A DNA stretch of 64,000 bases, taken from assembly GCA_947500055.1 (NCBI GenBank), contig CANMQO010000008.1, forward strand, positions 124,001-188,000, in the 5' to 3' direction. Source of the stretch: an uncultured Paracoccaceae bacterium (GTDB taxonomy: Bacteria; Pseudomonadota; Alphaproteobacteria; Rhodobacterales; Rhodobacteraceae). Shown in pieces: positions 16,764-25,950 of this stretch. Positions within the stretch are counted from its first letter, which is position 1. Each line of letters begins with the position of its first letter. The notes beneath the pieces are model-generated. The model was not told the origin of the DNA and made no database searches. It saw only the letters and a list, made by a program, of their open reading frames with translations. A program made the translations under genes and the position numbers.

Positions 16764-18809
16764 TCACATCACGTGACACAGTCTGAGCGCATCATAAATC
16801 GCAGCATGGGTGTTCCGCGACGACACCGCGTCACCAATCCGAAACAGCTGATAGCGCCCATCGGGATTGGTGCGCAGTGTCTGTGGTTGCCCGCCAATAA
16901 ATGCGTCATGATCCAGCTCGCCCCGGTTCGATGCCCCATCTCGCAGCGCGAAATACAGGTCATCGAGTGGTCGGATTCCATAATTCACCACCACCTGATC
17001 ATATTGCGCCTCTCTGGTGAAGTCGCTGTAATCCGTGCCAATCGTCGCACATAGTTGATTTCCGTCACGCGTAACCCCCAGCAACCTTTCGGCCACGCTC
17101 AATCGCACGTTGTAGTGCTGCAAATTGCGCAGATACGGTGTCAGGTTCATCCCCATCACCTCGGGTGCGATGCTGCGGTCGGGGGTCATCACCTCAACCT
17201 CCGCCCCGGCTTCTGCCGCCAATTCGGCGGCCTGCATCGCGGGGTTATCGCCACTCTCGTCGTAGATCAGCACGCGGCCCGCTGGTTTCACATCACCTGA
17301 AAGTATGTCCCAGGTACTGATCACATGTGCAGCCTCACCCCGTTGTTCAAAAAGCTCAAGATTGGGAAGCCCACCTGTCGCGATGATCGCCACATCCGGG
17401 TCCAGCGCCAAGACATCCGACGGCTCTGCAAATCTATTGAACTGAAAATGCACGTCGCGCGCGGCACATTGCGCCATCCGCCAATCGATGATCCCGATCA
17501 TCTCGCGTTTCCGCGGCGTTTGGATCGTCAGTCGGACCTGTCCACCCGGTTGGTCAGCGGCCTCCAAAACGGTGACGGCATGCCCCCGCTCGGCGCACAC
17601 GCGGGCCGCTTCCAAACCTGCCGGTCCCGCCCCCACAATGACGACCTTCTTTGAGGTCTCGGCCCGGGCAATGACATGCGGCATACTCAGTTCACGGCCA
17701 GTGGCCGGGTTATGGATGCAAAGCGCTTCGCCCCCCTGATAAATCCTGTCAAGACAATAGGTTGCCCCGACACATGGCCGGATGTCATCTTCGCGACCTT
17801 CCACCACTTTGCGCACAATATGGGGGTCAGCCATATGGGCGCGGGTCATACCAACCATATCCAAAAGGCCGGATGAAATCGCATGCCGCGCCGTGGCCAC
17901 ATCGGGAATGCGGGCCGCGTGAAAGGTAGGAAGACCCGTCGCCGTCCGCACCGATCCGGCAAAATCAAGATGCGGGGCTGAGGCCATCCCCTGCACCGGA
18001 ATGACCCCTGTCAGCGCGGGATCGCTATGCACCCGGCCGCGGATGACGTTGAAAAAATCAATCTGTCCGGTGGCCTTCAGGATTTGCGCCATTTCCAGCC
18101 CAATCTCGGGCGTGATCCCGCCATTCTCGGCCTCATCAGCGCTGTAGCGAATGCCCACGATAAAATCCGTCCCAACCCGGTTGCGGACAGCATCCAGCAC
18201 ATCAAGGCCAAATTGCATCCGGGTTTGCAGTGTCGCATTGCCGTAAGGGCCGTCCAGATCATTGGTCAGTGGTGACCAGAACTGATCAATCAGGTGGCCA
18301 TAGGCCTCAATCTCGATCCCGTCCATGCCGCCTGCTTTCATGCGTTCGGCGGCATCGGCGAAATCATTGATGATACGTGCGATATCCCAGTCCTCAACCA
18401 CCTTGGCAAAGGCTTTATGCGCCGGTTCCCGATGCGGACCAGACGACAGTGAGGGCAGCCAATGGCCCTTGTTCCAGCCCGTTCGGCGCCCCAGATGGGT
18501 CAGCTGGATCATCACGGCACAGCCATGGTCGTGGCATGCATCGGTAAGTTTCCCAATCCACGGCACCACCTCATCCTTGTAGGCCAGGATGTTGTTGAAG
18601 GATGGCGGGCTGTCACGTGACACCACCGCCGACCCCGCCGTCATTGTCAGGGCGACCCCGGCCTTGGCCCGTTCAGCGTGATAGGCCGCGTAGCGCTCCT
18701 TGGGCATCCCATCTTCGGGATATGCGGGTTCATGGCTTGTGGTCATCACCCGGTTGCGCAGGGTCAGGTGCCTGAGCTGAAACGGCTGCAGGATGGGATC
18801 GGTTGACAT
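16764..18809 (-). CDS. N-methylproline demethylase-like NADH:flavin oxidoreductase
   Basis: 681 aa fusion of an old-yellow-enzyme TIM barrel (residues 1-360, FMN; LRNRVMTTSHEPAYPEDG, VMIQLTHLGRR, GMDGIEIEAYGHLIDQFWSP) with an FAD/NAD-binding amidotransferase-like half (about 380-670; VVIVGAGPAGLEAARVCAERG). This is the trimethylamine dehydrogenase/2,4-dienoyl-CoA reductase architecture; sequence detail fits the N-methylproline (stachydrine/proline betaine breakdown) demethylases of rhizobia and roseobacters. Of the usual four iron-sulfur cysteines only C346, C352 and C364 are present, with Ala at 349. Start ATG 18809 precedes the conserved DPILQPFQL. Its partner oxygenase is not in the window. 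Specificity is inference from resemblance. Confidence 0.8.
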   Translation of the reverse strand: MSTDPILQPFQLRHLTLRNRVMTTSHEPAYPEDGMPKERYAAYHAERAKAGVALTMTAGSAVVSRDSPPSFNNILAYKDEVVPWIGKLTDACHDHGCAVMIQLTHLGRRTGWNKGHWLPSLSSGPHREPAHKAFAKVVEDWDIARIINDFADAAERMKAGGMDGIEIEAYGHLIDQFWSPLTNDLDGPYGNATLQTRMQFGLDVLDAVRNRVGTDFIVGIRYSADEAENGGITPEIGLEMAQILKATGQIDFFNVIRGRVHSDPALTGVIPVQGMASAPHLDFAGSVRTATGLPTFHAARIPDVATARHAISSGLLDMVGMTRAHMADPHIVRKVVEGREDDIRPCVGATYCLDRIYQGGEALCIHNPATGRELSMPHVIARAETSKKVVIVGAGPAGLEAARVCAERGHAVTVLEAADQPGGQVRLTIQTPRKREMIGIIDWRMAQCAARDVHFQFNRFAEPSDVLALDPDVAIIATGGLPNLELFEQRGEAAHVISTWDILSGDVKPAGRVLIYDESGDNPAMQAAELAAEAGAEVEVMTPDRSIAPEVMGMNLTPYLRNLQHYNVRLSVAERLLGVTRDGNQLCATIGTDYSDFTREAQYDQVVVNYGIRPLDDLYFALRDGASNRGELDHDAFIGGQPQTLRTNPDGRYQLFRIGDAVSSRNTHAAIYDALRLCHVM

Positions 18810-18938
18810 GACAGGCTCCGCTTTTTGTAGCTGAGGGCAATTGGGCAGTCGAACCTTGACCCGGTCAAGCCCGTTTCCGACATGACAATGTCTGGTCTGC
18901 ACGGTATCAATTGTCACAAAAATGGGCATTGCAGGCGA

Positions 18939-19940
18939 ATGACAGCACTTGATCGATATGTGCGGCTGGAAAGTGACGGCATCTGGCGCGCGGGCCCCGA
19001 CGCCCAGCGCAAGGATGTCGTAATCTCTTTTGGCGATGCGACATTGGTAATTTCTGATCAGGCTGGCCGCCCGTTAAGTCATTGGTCCTTGCCCGCAGTC
19101 AAACGGCAGAACCCCGGCGAACATCCTGCGGTCTACACCCCGGATGAAGAGGGCGACGGCGAAGCCGTTGAAGTCGCGGAAACGACAATGGTCAACGCGA
19201 TTGAAGAAGTCAGCAAAGCCCTTGCAAAGGCACGCCCAAAACCCGGGAAGCTTCGCCAATGGATCACCGGAGGGCTCATTGCCACGTCACTGGCGCTGGC
19301 CATCTTCTGGCTGCCCGGTGCGCTGATGCGGCAAACGCTGGCCGTTGTCCCGCAGCCCAAGCGGGCCGAAATCGGGGCAACAATCCTAGGCCATATGCAG
19401 CGGGAAACCGGCACGATTTGCCGCTCACCCAAAGCCATGGAAGCGGCAGAGCGGCTGGCGACACGCCTGTTCGGCGCGGAAGCCCACCAAAAAATCGTTA
19501 TCGTACCCACGCTGGCACGCGGATCGCTCGCGATTCCTGGTGGGATTATTCTACTGGATTACGGGTCGTTGCAGGCTGCTGATGATCCGGCTGTTGCCGC
19601 AGGTCATGTCCTTGCCGGATATGCTGCGGGTCAAAAACTGGATCCTTTAGAAGCAATCCTTGATCAGGCAGGCCTGCGCGCGACCTTTGGATTGCTGACA
19701 ACCGGTGACCTGCCGGACGACGTGCTGGCCCTTTATGCAAAAATTGCGGTGTCTGCCCCGTGGCAGGATCTCGATGCCGACACGTTACTGCCCGTTTTTG
19801 ATGCGTCGAAAATCCCCACAAGCCCTTATGCAGCGGTGACCGGGACCGACCTACAACCGGATCCAATGACCGATGAGGCGGTGCCAACCATCCTGAACGA
19901 TGCCGATTGGGTCAGCCTGCAGAATATCTGTAACGCCTGA
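18939..19940 (+). CDS. Membrane-anchored protein, degenerate M48-peptidase-like
   Basis: 333 aa. Residues 1-100 form a soluble cytoplasmic part that looks like a small PH-like beta domain (DVVISFGDATLVISDQAGRPLSHWSLPAV); one membrane segment at about 109-130 (ITGGLIATSLALAIFWLPGALM); the remainder is outside. The outer part follows the order of M48 peptidases (VPTLARGSLAIPGGIILLDYGSL, then DDPAVAAGHVLAGYAAG) but the HExxH zinc motif is absent, so it is probably not a protease. ATG 18939 chosen because the sequence before it looks unlike protein of this family. Divergent from the demethylase, convergent with upp. Function unknown. Confidence 0.75.
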   Translation: MTALDRYVRLESDGIWRAGPDAQRKDVVISFGDATLVISDQAGRPLSHWSLPAVKRQNPGEHPAVYTPDEEGDGEAVEVAETTMVNAIEEVSKALAKARPKPGKLRQWITGGLIATSLALAIFWLPGALMRQTLAVVPQPKRAEIGATILGHMQRETGTICRSPKAMEAAERLATRLFGAEAHQKIVIVPTLARGSLAIPGGIILLDYGSLQAADDPAVAAGHVLAGYAAGQKLDPLEAILDQAGLRATFGLLTTGDLPDDVLALYAKIAVSAPWQDLDADTLLPVFDASKIPTSPYAAVTGTDLQPDPMTDEAVPTILNDADWVSLQNICNA

Positions 19941-20573
19941 TTACTTCGTTCCGAACATCCGGTCGCCTGCATCACCAAGGCCGGGGACGATATAGCCCTT
20001 TTCGTTCAGATGGCTATCGATTGCAGCCGTCACAATCGGAACATCTGGATGCGCCTCTTTCATCCGCGCAATCCCCTCTGGCGCGGCAAGCAGGCACAGG
20101 AAACGGATATTCGTGGCCCCTGCTTGCTTCAGAAGGTCCACCGCCGCTGCCGAGGAATTCCCCGTGGCGAGCATCGGATCTACAGCAATGACAAGCCTGT
20201 CCTTCAACTCGGTCGGCACCTTGAAATAATATTGCACGGGCTTCAGCGTTTCTTCGTCCCGATAAAGTCCGACAAACCCCACGCGGGCAGAGGGGATCAG
20301 TTCAAGGATGCCATCAAGCAATCCATTCCCGGCCCGCAGGATCGACACAAGCGCGAGCTTCTTGCCATCCAGCGTTGGTGCATCCATCGGTTCCAGTGGC
20401 GTATCAATCCGCTTTGTTGTCATCGGCAGTTGCCGGGTCACTTCATAGGCAAGCAACTGGCTGATTTCGCGCAACAACTGCCTGAAAACAGCGGTCGACG
20501 TTTTCTGATCGCGCATCAAGGTTAGCTTGTGCTGCACCAGCGGATGGGTGACGTGGGTGACATGTTCGGTCAT
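19941..20573 (-). CDS. upp: Uracil phosphoribosyltransferase
   Basis: Converts uracil and PRPP to UMP. 210 aa, the family norm. Visible: [17 protein letters not shown] at the N-terminus, [36 protein letters not shown] (about 75-115), PRPP-binding [21 protein letters not shown] (about 130), and the uracil-binding tail [20 protein letters not shown]. Last gene of cdd-deoA-deoB-add-upp; its start overlaps the add stop by 4 nt. Its stop abuts the convergent membrane-protein gene by 1 nt, leaving no room for a terminator. Confidence 0.97.
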   Translation of the reverse strand: MTEHVTHVTHPLVQHKLTLMRDQKTSTAVFRQLLREISQLLAYEVTRQLPMTTKRIDTPLEPMDAPTLDGKKLALVSILRAGNGLLDGILELIPSARVGFVGLYRDEETLKPVQYYFKVPTELKDRLVIAVDPMLATGNSSAAAVDLLKQAGATNIRFLCLLAAPEGIARMKEAHPDVPIVTAAIDSHLNEKGYIVPGLGDAGDRMFGTK

Positions 20574-21559
20574 GTGGCAGACTCCAATCGTTTGGCCACG
20601 CGGGTGCGCGTTTCTTCGTCGCAGAATGCTGCGGCCAATGCGGTTTCATTCATGGCTTTGAAATCATCCGCATCGCAGCAGAAAGTCTTGTTCAGCATCT
20701 CATATTCGGCGGTCATGGTAGTATGGAAAAACGGCGGGTCGTCAGTTGAGACGGTCACCTTTACACCCGCATCGCGCAACTTCATGATCGGATGGGATGC
20801 CCAGCCGCTGACCGCTTTCAACACAACATTCGAACCCGGGCAAACTTCCAACACGATCTCTTTTTCGGCAATTTCATCCAACAGGCCTGGGTCCGCGATA
20901 GCGCCAATTCCATGGCCGATACGCGCGACTTTCAAATCGCGGATAGTCTCGGATACCATCGAAGGGCCACCCCATTCGCCAGCATGGCAGGTCAAGGGAA
21001 TGCCAGCCTCGCGCGCCATGTCGAAACTATAGGCGTAGTCACCCGGACGGCCCGCCATCTCGCCACCCGCCATGCCGTAACCAGTGACGAATTTTCCATA
21101 TGTTTCAACCGCGCACTTTGCGGCGGGTTTGCAGGCATCGGGGCCGAAATGCCGGATGCCGGTCACGATACCTTTCAGCGTGATGCCGAGCTTCTCTTCG
21201 GCCTCATTTGCTGCATCTTCCATGGCGGCCAGATAATCCTTCCACGCTGCCAGATCGCCACCGCCACAGAAATCGGGGGAAACGAAAGTTTCCATATATA
21301 CAACGCCATGGGCTGCGGTTTCTTCAAGAACGGCCATGGTCAGACGACGGAAATCCTCCGGCGAGGTCAGCGTCGTGCATGCCGCTTCGTAAACCTTCAG
21401 GAAGTGATCAAAATCGCGGAACGCATAGCCGCCATCGGCGTCGAAAATACCGCTGATATCAATCTTCTTCTCGGCGGCCAGGCCGCGGATGAACGCAGGC
21501 GGTGCGCAGCCTTCCAGATGCGTGTGCAATTCGACCTTTGGGATATCCTTGAAATTCAT
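20570..21559 (-). CDS. add: Adenosine deaminase
   Basis: Deaminates (deoxy)adenosine to (deoxy)inosine; zinc enzyme. 329 aa. Metal ligands and catalytic motifs: [10 protein letters not shown] (about 11-20), TCHAGEWGG (about 190), RIGHGIGAI (about 213) and STDDPPFF (about 273). Overlaps deoB (4 nt) and upp (4 nt). Members of this family also act on adenine; the size and motifs favour the nucleoside enzyme, as does the operon. Confidence 0.94.
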   Translation of the reverse strand: MNFKDIPKVELHTHLEGCAPPAFIRGLAAEKKIDISGIFDADGGYAFRDFDHFLKVYEAACTTLTSPEDFRRLTMAVLEETAAHGVVYMETFVSPDFCGGGDLAAWKDYLAAMEDAANEAEEKLGITLKGIVTGIRHFGPDACKPAAKCAVETYGKFVTGYGMAGGEMAGRPGDYAYSFDMAREAGIPLTCHAGEWGGPSMVSETIRDLKVARIGHGIGAIADPGLLDEIAEKEIVLEVCPGSNVVLKAVSGWASHPIMKLRDAGVKVTVSTDDPPFFHTTMTAEYEMLNKTFCCDADDFKAMNETALAAAFCDEETRTRVAKRLESAT

Positions 21560-22737
21560 AGAAAGCTATTTCCTTCGCCTGCGTAAGCTATGTTTAAATG
21601 GGCTGCCACCGAAGCGGCCACATCGACAAATGCCAACTGGCCCAAGGCGCGCGGCCCCAACCCATGGACCAAAACAGGCACCCGTTCACGGGTATGATCG
21701 GTGCCCTGCCAAGTGGGGTCATTGCCATGGTCTGCCGTCACAATCAACAGATCATCAGGGCGCAGTTTCGGCAACAACGCGCCAAGCGCCGTGTCGAACC
21801 AATTGAGGTGGCGCGCATACCCTTCCGGGTCACGCCGGTGGCCATACTCGCTGTCAAACTCGACAAAATTGGCAAAAACAAGCGCCCCGTCATCCGCGTC
21901 ATCCACCAATGCGTCTAGATGCACCATCAGTTCAGCATCCCGCCCCTTGCGCAGTTCATCGATCCCACGCATCGAGAAGATATCGCCGATCTTGCCAACG
22001 GCATAAACCTTGCGGCCGGCTTCATGGACAAAATCGCAGATCGTCTGCGACGGCGGGTCAATCGCAAAATCCTTGCGATTTGCGGTGCGGCTGAAGTTGT
22101 TTTCCGTCTCACCGACAAACGGCCGGGCAATGACGCGGCCAACCTTCATATCGTGCAGGATCGGCGCAATGTCCGCACACAGCTTATACAGTCGTTCCAA
22201 CCCGAACGCCTCTTCATGCGCCGCAATCTGCAGCACGGAATCCGCAGATGTATAGCAGATCGGCCAACCCGTTCTGAGGTGCTCCTCACCATATTCCGCA
22301 ATCACCGCCGTCCCTGACGCATGACAATTGGCCAATATCCCATCGGTGCCAGCCGCCGCGCAGATTTGTTTGGTCAGCGCATCAGGGAAGGCGGGCCTCT
22401 CGTCAGGAAAAACGTGCCAGTTCCACGGCACTGGCACACCCGCCAATTCCCAATGGCCCGATGGGGTGTCCTTGCCGGGTGATATCTCGGTCGCAGCCCC
22501 CCAGGCACCGGTTGGTGTGGCCTCTAGGCCGGGCGCCACCATTCCAGAGGCGAGCGTGACCGCCGCCCCCAACCCCAAACGATCCAGCACCGGCACATCC
22601 AATCCGGCGGTTTGGGCAATATGACCAACGGTATTCGCCCCTGTATCAGGCAGGGCACCGTTGAAAAACTGGTCGGCATCCGGCGCGCCACCAATCCCAA
22701 CACTGTCAATCACAACAAGAAATGCACGCGCCATCAT
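21556..22737 (-). CDS. deoB: Phosphopentomutase
   Basis: Interconverts (deoxy)ribose 1- and 5-phosphate. 393 aa, alkaline-phosphatase superfamily: metal site VIDSVGIGGAPDA (about 9-21), phosphothreonine site GKDTPSGHWE (about 88-97), ANFVEFDSEYGHRRD (about 290) and TADHGNDPTWQGTDHTRE (about 335-352). The ATGATG start overlaps the deoA stop. Note the enzyme needs ribose 1-phosphate from phosphorolysis, supplied for pyrimidines by DeoA; no purine nucleoside phosphorylase gene is in this operon. Confidence 0.96.
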   Translation of the reverse strand: MMARAFLVVIDSVGIGGAPDADQFFNGALPDTGANTVGHIAQTAGLDVPVLDRLGLGAAVTLASGMVAPGLEATPTGAWGAATEISPGKDTPSGHWELAGVPVPWNWHVFPDERPAFPDALTKQICAAAGTDGILANCHASGTAVIAEYGEEHLRTGWPICYTSADSVLQIAAHEEAFGLERLYKLCADIAPILHDMKVGRVIARPFVGETENNFSRTANRKDFAIDPPSQTICDFVHEAGRKVYAVGKIGDIFSMRGIDELRKGRDAELMVHLDALVDDADDGALVFANFVEFDSEYGHRRDPEGYARHLNWFDTALGALLPKLRPDDLLIVTADHGNDPTWQGTDHTRERVPVLVHGLGPRALGQLAFVDVAASVAAHLNIAYAGEGNSFL

Positions 22738-24035
22738 GTGATCCTTTCAATAATCAATGGGCCGGATTGTGGGGCCGGTCCAATCGTAATCGCCGCACGG
22801 ATTGCCTGTGCTGCGGCTTCCGCTGTGTCGTCACTTGCCGCATGCAAGGTGCAAAGCGGTTGCCCGACACTGACCATATCCCCAAGCCGAACAACATCGG
22901 TCAACCCGACCGACGGGTCGATCCGGTCCGTTTCAACCTGACGGCCACCGCCCAGCCCGACGACAGCCAACCCCAGCGCCTGCCCGTCAATTGCGGTGAC
23001 ATGGCCGGTCTGCGGCGCGGTGACATCGCCAATGATCGGCGCACGCGGCAGATGGGTATGCCAATCCTCGGCCATATCAGGCGGGCCGCCCAAGGCGGCG
23101 ACCATGGCTGCAAACCGCGCCATTGCCTGACCGGAGGAGATAGCATCGCGCAGTTTGCTTGCGGCTTCCTCCTCTGTCCCGCCTTGCAGCGCCATCAATC
23201 CGGCTCCCAAGGCAATCGTCAGGTCATAAAGATGCGGGGCCGCAACGCGATTACCTGCCAGCACCTCCATGCATACAGCCACCTCAAGCGCGTTGCCCAA
23301 AGCGGGGGCCAGCGGCTGGTTCATGTCAGTGATCAGGGCCGCCGTGCGACACCCAGCCCCATTGGCCGCATCGACAAGCGCGCGGGCCAACACGCCCGCT
23401 TCCTGCGGGGTCTTCATGAAAGCGCCGCTGCCAACCTTGACGTCCAGCACCAGCCCTTCCAACCCGGCCGCAAGTTTCTTGGACAGGATCGAGGCGGTGA
23501 TCAAATCAACGCTTTCAATCGTCGCGGTCACGTCGCGAATGGCATATAGGCGCTTGTCTGCCGGGGCGATCTGGCCGGTAGCGCTGACGATGGCGCAGCC
23601 GATATCCTTGGTGATCCGGCGCAGCCCCGCCTCTGTCACGTTGACGTCCAGACCCGGGATCGCCTCCAGCTTGTCAAGCGTGCCACCTGTATGGCCAAGC
23701 CCCCTACCCGACACCATCGGAACATAAACGCCACAGGCGGCCAGCGCCGGGGCAAGGATCAGCGAAACACAATCACCGACGCCGCCGGTGGAATGCTTGT
23801 CCAAAACCGGGCCGGGCAAATCCCAGCTCAGCACATCGCCGCTATCCCGCATCCCTTGCGTCAGGGCGACGCGGCCATCATCAGTCAGCCCGTTCAGGCA
23901 GACCGCCATGGCAAAGGCACCGGCCTGCGCATCGCTGACCGCACTATTGGCCAGCCCATCGGCAAACCAGGTCAGGGCCTCGCGCGATGGGGTCCGTTTG
24001 TGCCGGATATCCGCGATGATGGAACGGGCGTCCAT
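22734..24035 (-). CDS. deoA: Thymidine phosphorylase
   Basis: Cleaves thymidine or deoxyuridine to base and deoxyribose 1-phosphate. 433 aa, normal length. Family hallmarks: DKHSTGGVGDCVSLILAPALAACG (about 80-103), SGRGLGHTGGTLDKLEAIPG (about 108-127), a phosphate/substrate segment DVTATIESVDLITASILSKKLA (about 165-186) and KVGSGAFMKT. C-terminal third is the PYNP_C domain. Starts 1 nt after the cdd stop. Central gene of the salvage operon. Confidence 0.97.
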   Translation of the reverse strand: MDARSIIADIRHKRTPSREALTWFADGLANSAVSDAQAGAFAMAVCLNGLTDDGRVALTQGMRDSGDVLSWDLPGPVLDKHSTGGVGDCVSLILAPALAACGVYVPMVSGRGLGHTGGTLDKLEAIPGLDVNVTEAGLRRITKDIGCAIVSATGQIAPADKRLYAIRDVTATIESVDLITASILSKKLAAGLEGLVLDVKVGSGAFMKTPQEAGVLARALVDAANGAGCRTAALITDMNQPLAPALGNALEVAVCMEVLAGNRVAAPHLYDLTIALGAGLMALQGGTEEEAASKLRDAISSGQAMARFAAMVAALGGPPDMAEDWHTHLPRAPIIGDVTAPQTGHVTAIDGQALGLAVVGLGGGRQVETDRIDPSVGLTDVVRLGDMVSVGQPLCTLHAASDDTAEAAAQAIRAAITIGPAPQSGPLIIERIT

Positions 24036-24036
24036 A

Positions 24037-24429
24037 TCAGGTCCTGCTCATGTAATCTGCGTCAAAGCTGCCCGGCAAAAGGGTCGCGATTGTTGTCTCC
24101 TGAATGGCTCCATCCGTCGTGGCCAACGTGACCTTGACGTCGCCTTTGGCAAACTCGGCGATCTTCTGACGGCACCCACCACAGGGGCTGACGGGCTTGG
24201 GGCTGTCGGCAATAACGGCGATTTCCGCTATCTCTGTCTCGCCCGAAGCCACCATCGCAGCGATAGCCCCCGCCTCGGCACATGTTCCCTCGGGATATGC
24301 CACGTTTTCCACATTGCACCCCCGGTAGACCGCGCCAGACGCAGTTCGCACTGCCGCACCGACCTTGAAATTCGAATAGGGTGCGTGGGCGTTTTCGCGC
24401 ACCTCGCGTGCAATATCGATCAATGACAT
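24037..24429 (-). CDS. cdd: Cytidine deaminase
   Basis: Deaminates (deoxy)cytidine to (deoxy)uridine. 130 aa, tetrameric type. Zinc site residues are visible: CNVENVAYPEGTCAEAGAI (about 53-71, Cys-Ala-Glu) and SPCGGCRQKIAEF (about 98-110, PCxxC). ATG 24429 is preceded by GGAGGCC. First gene of the cdd-deoA-deoB-add-upp unit, so the operon promoter lies in 24430-24539, divergent from the DUF3072 gene. Confidence 0.96.
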   Translation of the reverse strand: MSLIDIAREVRENAHAPYSNFKVGAAVRTASGAVYRGCNVENVAYPEGTCAEAGAIAAMVASGETEIAEIAVIADSPKPVSPCGGCRQKIAEFAKGDVKVTLATTDGAIQETTIATLLPGSFDADYMSRT

Positions 24430-24539
24430 GGGGCCTCCATTCTTAGATTCGGACAGGGTGAAGCCGGACGCCCATGGATGCAAGGGGAACCGAAACGCCC
24501 CGCATATGCTATAAGGTTACAAGATCAAAGGAGAACACC

Positions 24540-24749
24540 ATGGCAAATCCCCCAAAAACCGTATTGGACGACCCGGGCATTTCCACGCCACATGATCCGG
24601 ACGCACCAATGACCGGCGATCAGGCCGACTTACTAAGGGTACTTTGCGAAAACGCGAGCGAACCCTTCAACGCCTCTCTAACACAGATACAGGCGCTGGA
24701 ACGGATCGAAGAACTGCGCGCCCACCTCAACAAGGATCAGAACCTCTGA
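24540..24749 (+). CDS. DUF3072 family small protein
   Basis: 69 aa. MTGDQADLLRVLCENASEPFNASLTQIQALERIEELRAHL matches the DUF3072 pattern, a small helical domain of unknown function. ATG 24540 is preceded by AAAGGAG. Single gene divergent from cdd; its last 13 nt overlap the convergent cupin gene. Confidence 0.85.
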   Translation: MANPPKTVLDDPGISTPHDPDAPMTGDQADLLRVLCENASEPFNASLTQIQALERIEELRAHLNKDQNL

Positions 24750-25828
24750 TCCGTCATGAATGCACCGGGCAAGGTGACCTCAAGCAGCTCGATATCATCT
24801 GACGGATCGGCGTAACGTGTCGCCATCCCGGGCGGGATGACAAACGCATCGCCCGGCTCAAGCGTGTAGGGATCTTTGCCCTCGCCCTGCAAAACCAGGT
24901 GGCCTTCCATGACAAAGGTGAAGTGGATATCGGCGTCATGTGTCGTCCAGGCCGGGTCACCTTCGCCACGTTTCAATACCTGCACACCGGCCACGTCTTT
25001 GGTATTCGCTGCAATCGTTGTGTCCCGCGCGACAAAACCCGGCAACCGTGATGGGTGCCAATCCGCCTTCGCGCCTTGATTAAACACAAATTTCTGCCCC
25101 TGCCATTCCCGATCCGGACGTAAATGCGGTGTCGGCAGCGACATCTGGTGATCAATTTCGGTGATATGCTCGGCAGGTACGCCGATTTCGATCACCTCGA
25201 TCCCGTCGGACGCTTCAAGGACGCGGTGGCGAATTTCAGGTGGCTGGATAAAGCAATCACCCGCAGTCAGGCGGATTGGCGGGCCTTGATCCTCGTAAAC
25301 AACGTCAACCCAGCCGCGATAGCAAAAGATCAGTTGGAACCCAACCCGGTGGAAATGCACCATATCAGGCACCGGGCCACCATCAGGGATGCGAATATGG
25401 CTGGCGATGATCGATCCGCCCAGCCGGTCGGGGATCAGGTCGCGGTAATGCATACCGGCGCGGCCGATGACCCAAGGGGCCTGATCGGCGAGGCGCCGGA
25501 CAACAAAGGCATGATTGGTTTCGGGCAAGATCAAAGGCGGATTCAGCGGATGTACTTCAACCGGGGTGCCGCCCGGGGAAGTCAAAGCATCCGCACCATC
25601 GGCAAATCCGGGATCATCAGTCATGATACGCAAAACAGGGTTCACCCCCTGCCCCTGCTCCAGTCGCACCCGCATGCCATGACCTGAATACACCGCAACC
25701 GAAGGATCATCGGCTGGATATATCAGATCCAGCCGCATCCCCAACACCTTACCAAAGAAGCCCAGATCGGCACGCAGATCCGAACTTTTCAGGCAGATCT
25801 CGGCCAGAATTTCATCGCTCTTTTTCAT
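24737..25828 (-). CDS. VOC-like plus double-cupin protein
   Basis: 363 aa. Residues 8-72 resemble a VOC (glyoxalase-like) module (ICLKSSDLRADLGFFGKVLGMRLDLIYPADDPSVAVYSGHGMRVRL). Two cupin barrels follow: about 125-230 (MVHFHRVGFQLIFCYRGWVDVVYEDQG, AGDCFIQPPEIRHRV) and about 270-355 (DADIHFTFVMEGHLVLQGEG, LEPGDAFVIPPGMATRY). The first cupin keeps His residues for metal, so an enzymatic dioxygenase or isomerase role is possible. Start at ATG 25828 (MKKSDEIL), with AGGGTG upstream. Divergent from maeB and perhaps under the same palindromic operator. No function assigned. Confidence 0.8.
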   Translation of the reverse strand: MKKSDEILAEICLKSSDLRADLGFFGKVLGMRLDLIYPADDPSVAVYSGHGMRVRLEQGQGVNPVLRIMTDDPGFADGADALTSPGGTPVEVHPLNPPLILPETNHAFVVRRLADQAPWVIGRAGMHYRDLIPDRLGGSIIASHIRIPDGGPVPDMVHFHRVGFQLIFCYRGWVDVVYEDQGPPIRLTAGDCFIQPPEIRHRVLEASDGIEVIEIGVPAEHITEIDHQMSLPTPHLRPDREWQGQKFVFNQGAKADWHPSRLPGFVARDTTIAANTKDVAGVQVLKRGEGDPAWTTHDADIHFTFVMEGHLVLQGEGKDPYTLEPGDAFVIPPGMATRYADPSDDIELLEVTLPGAFMTDQRF

Positions 25829-25897
25829 GATTGGCACCCTGTCGAGCCACGCAATCATTTGCAAGACCCCGCATTCCATGTTTAATCGATCTCACGC

Positions 25898-25927
25898 TTG
25901 ACCCCACAAAAAACAAAATGGTTTAAT
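25898..25927 (+). promoter_or_regulatory. Likely maeB promoter
   Basis: TTGACC (25898-25903) and TTTAAT (25922-25927) separated by 18 nt, giving a start near 25934 and a leader of under 20 nt before the GGAGGAACAC ribosome site. The -10 lies wholly inside the 20-bp palindrome. Confidence 0.5.
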
Positions 25928-25937
25928 ATTAAACCAT
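25918..25937. promoter_or_regulatory. Perfect 20-bp palindromic operator upstream of maeB
   Basis: ATGGTTTAATATTAAACCAT is a perfect palindrome, 13 nt before the maeB ATG and covering the presumed -10 hexamer; a half-site relative (ATGTTTAAT) occurs at 25878-25886. A dimeric repressor bound here would block maeB and possibly act on the divergent cupin gene. TGGT...ACCA arms recall GntR/FadR-class operators; the regulator is not identified. Confidence 0.7.
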
Positions 25938-25950
25938 ATGGGAGGAACAC

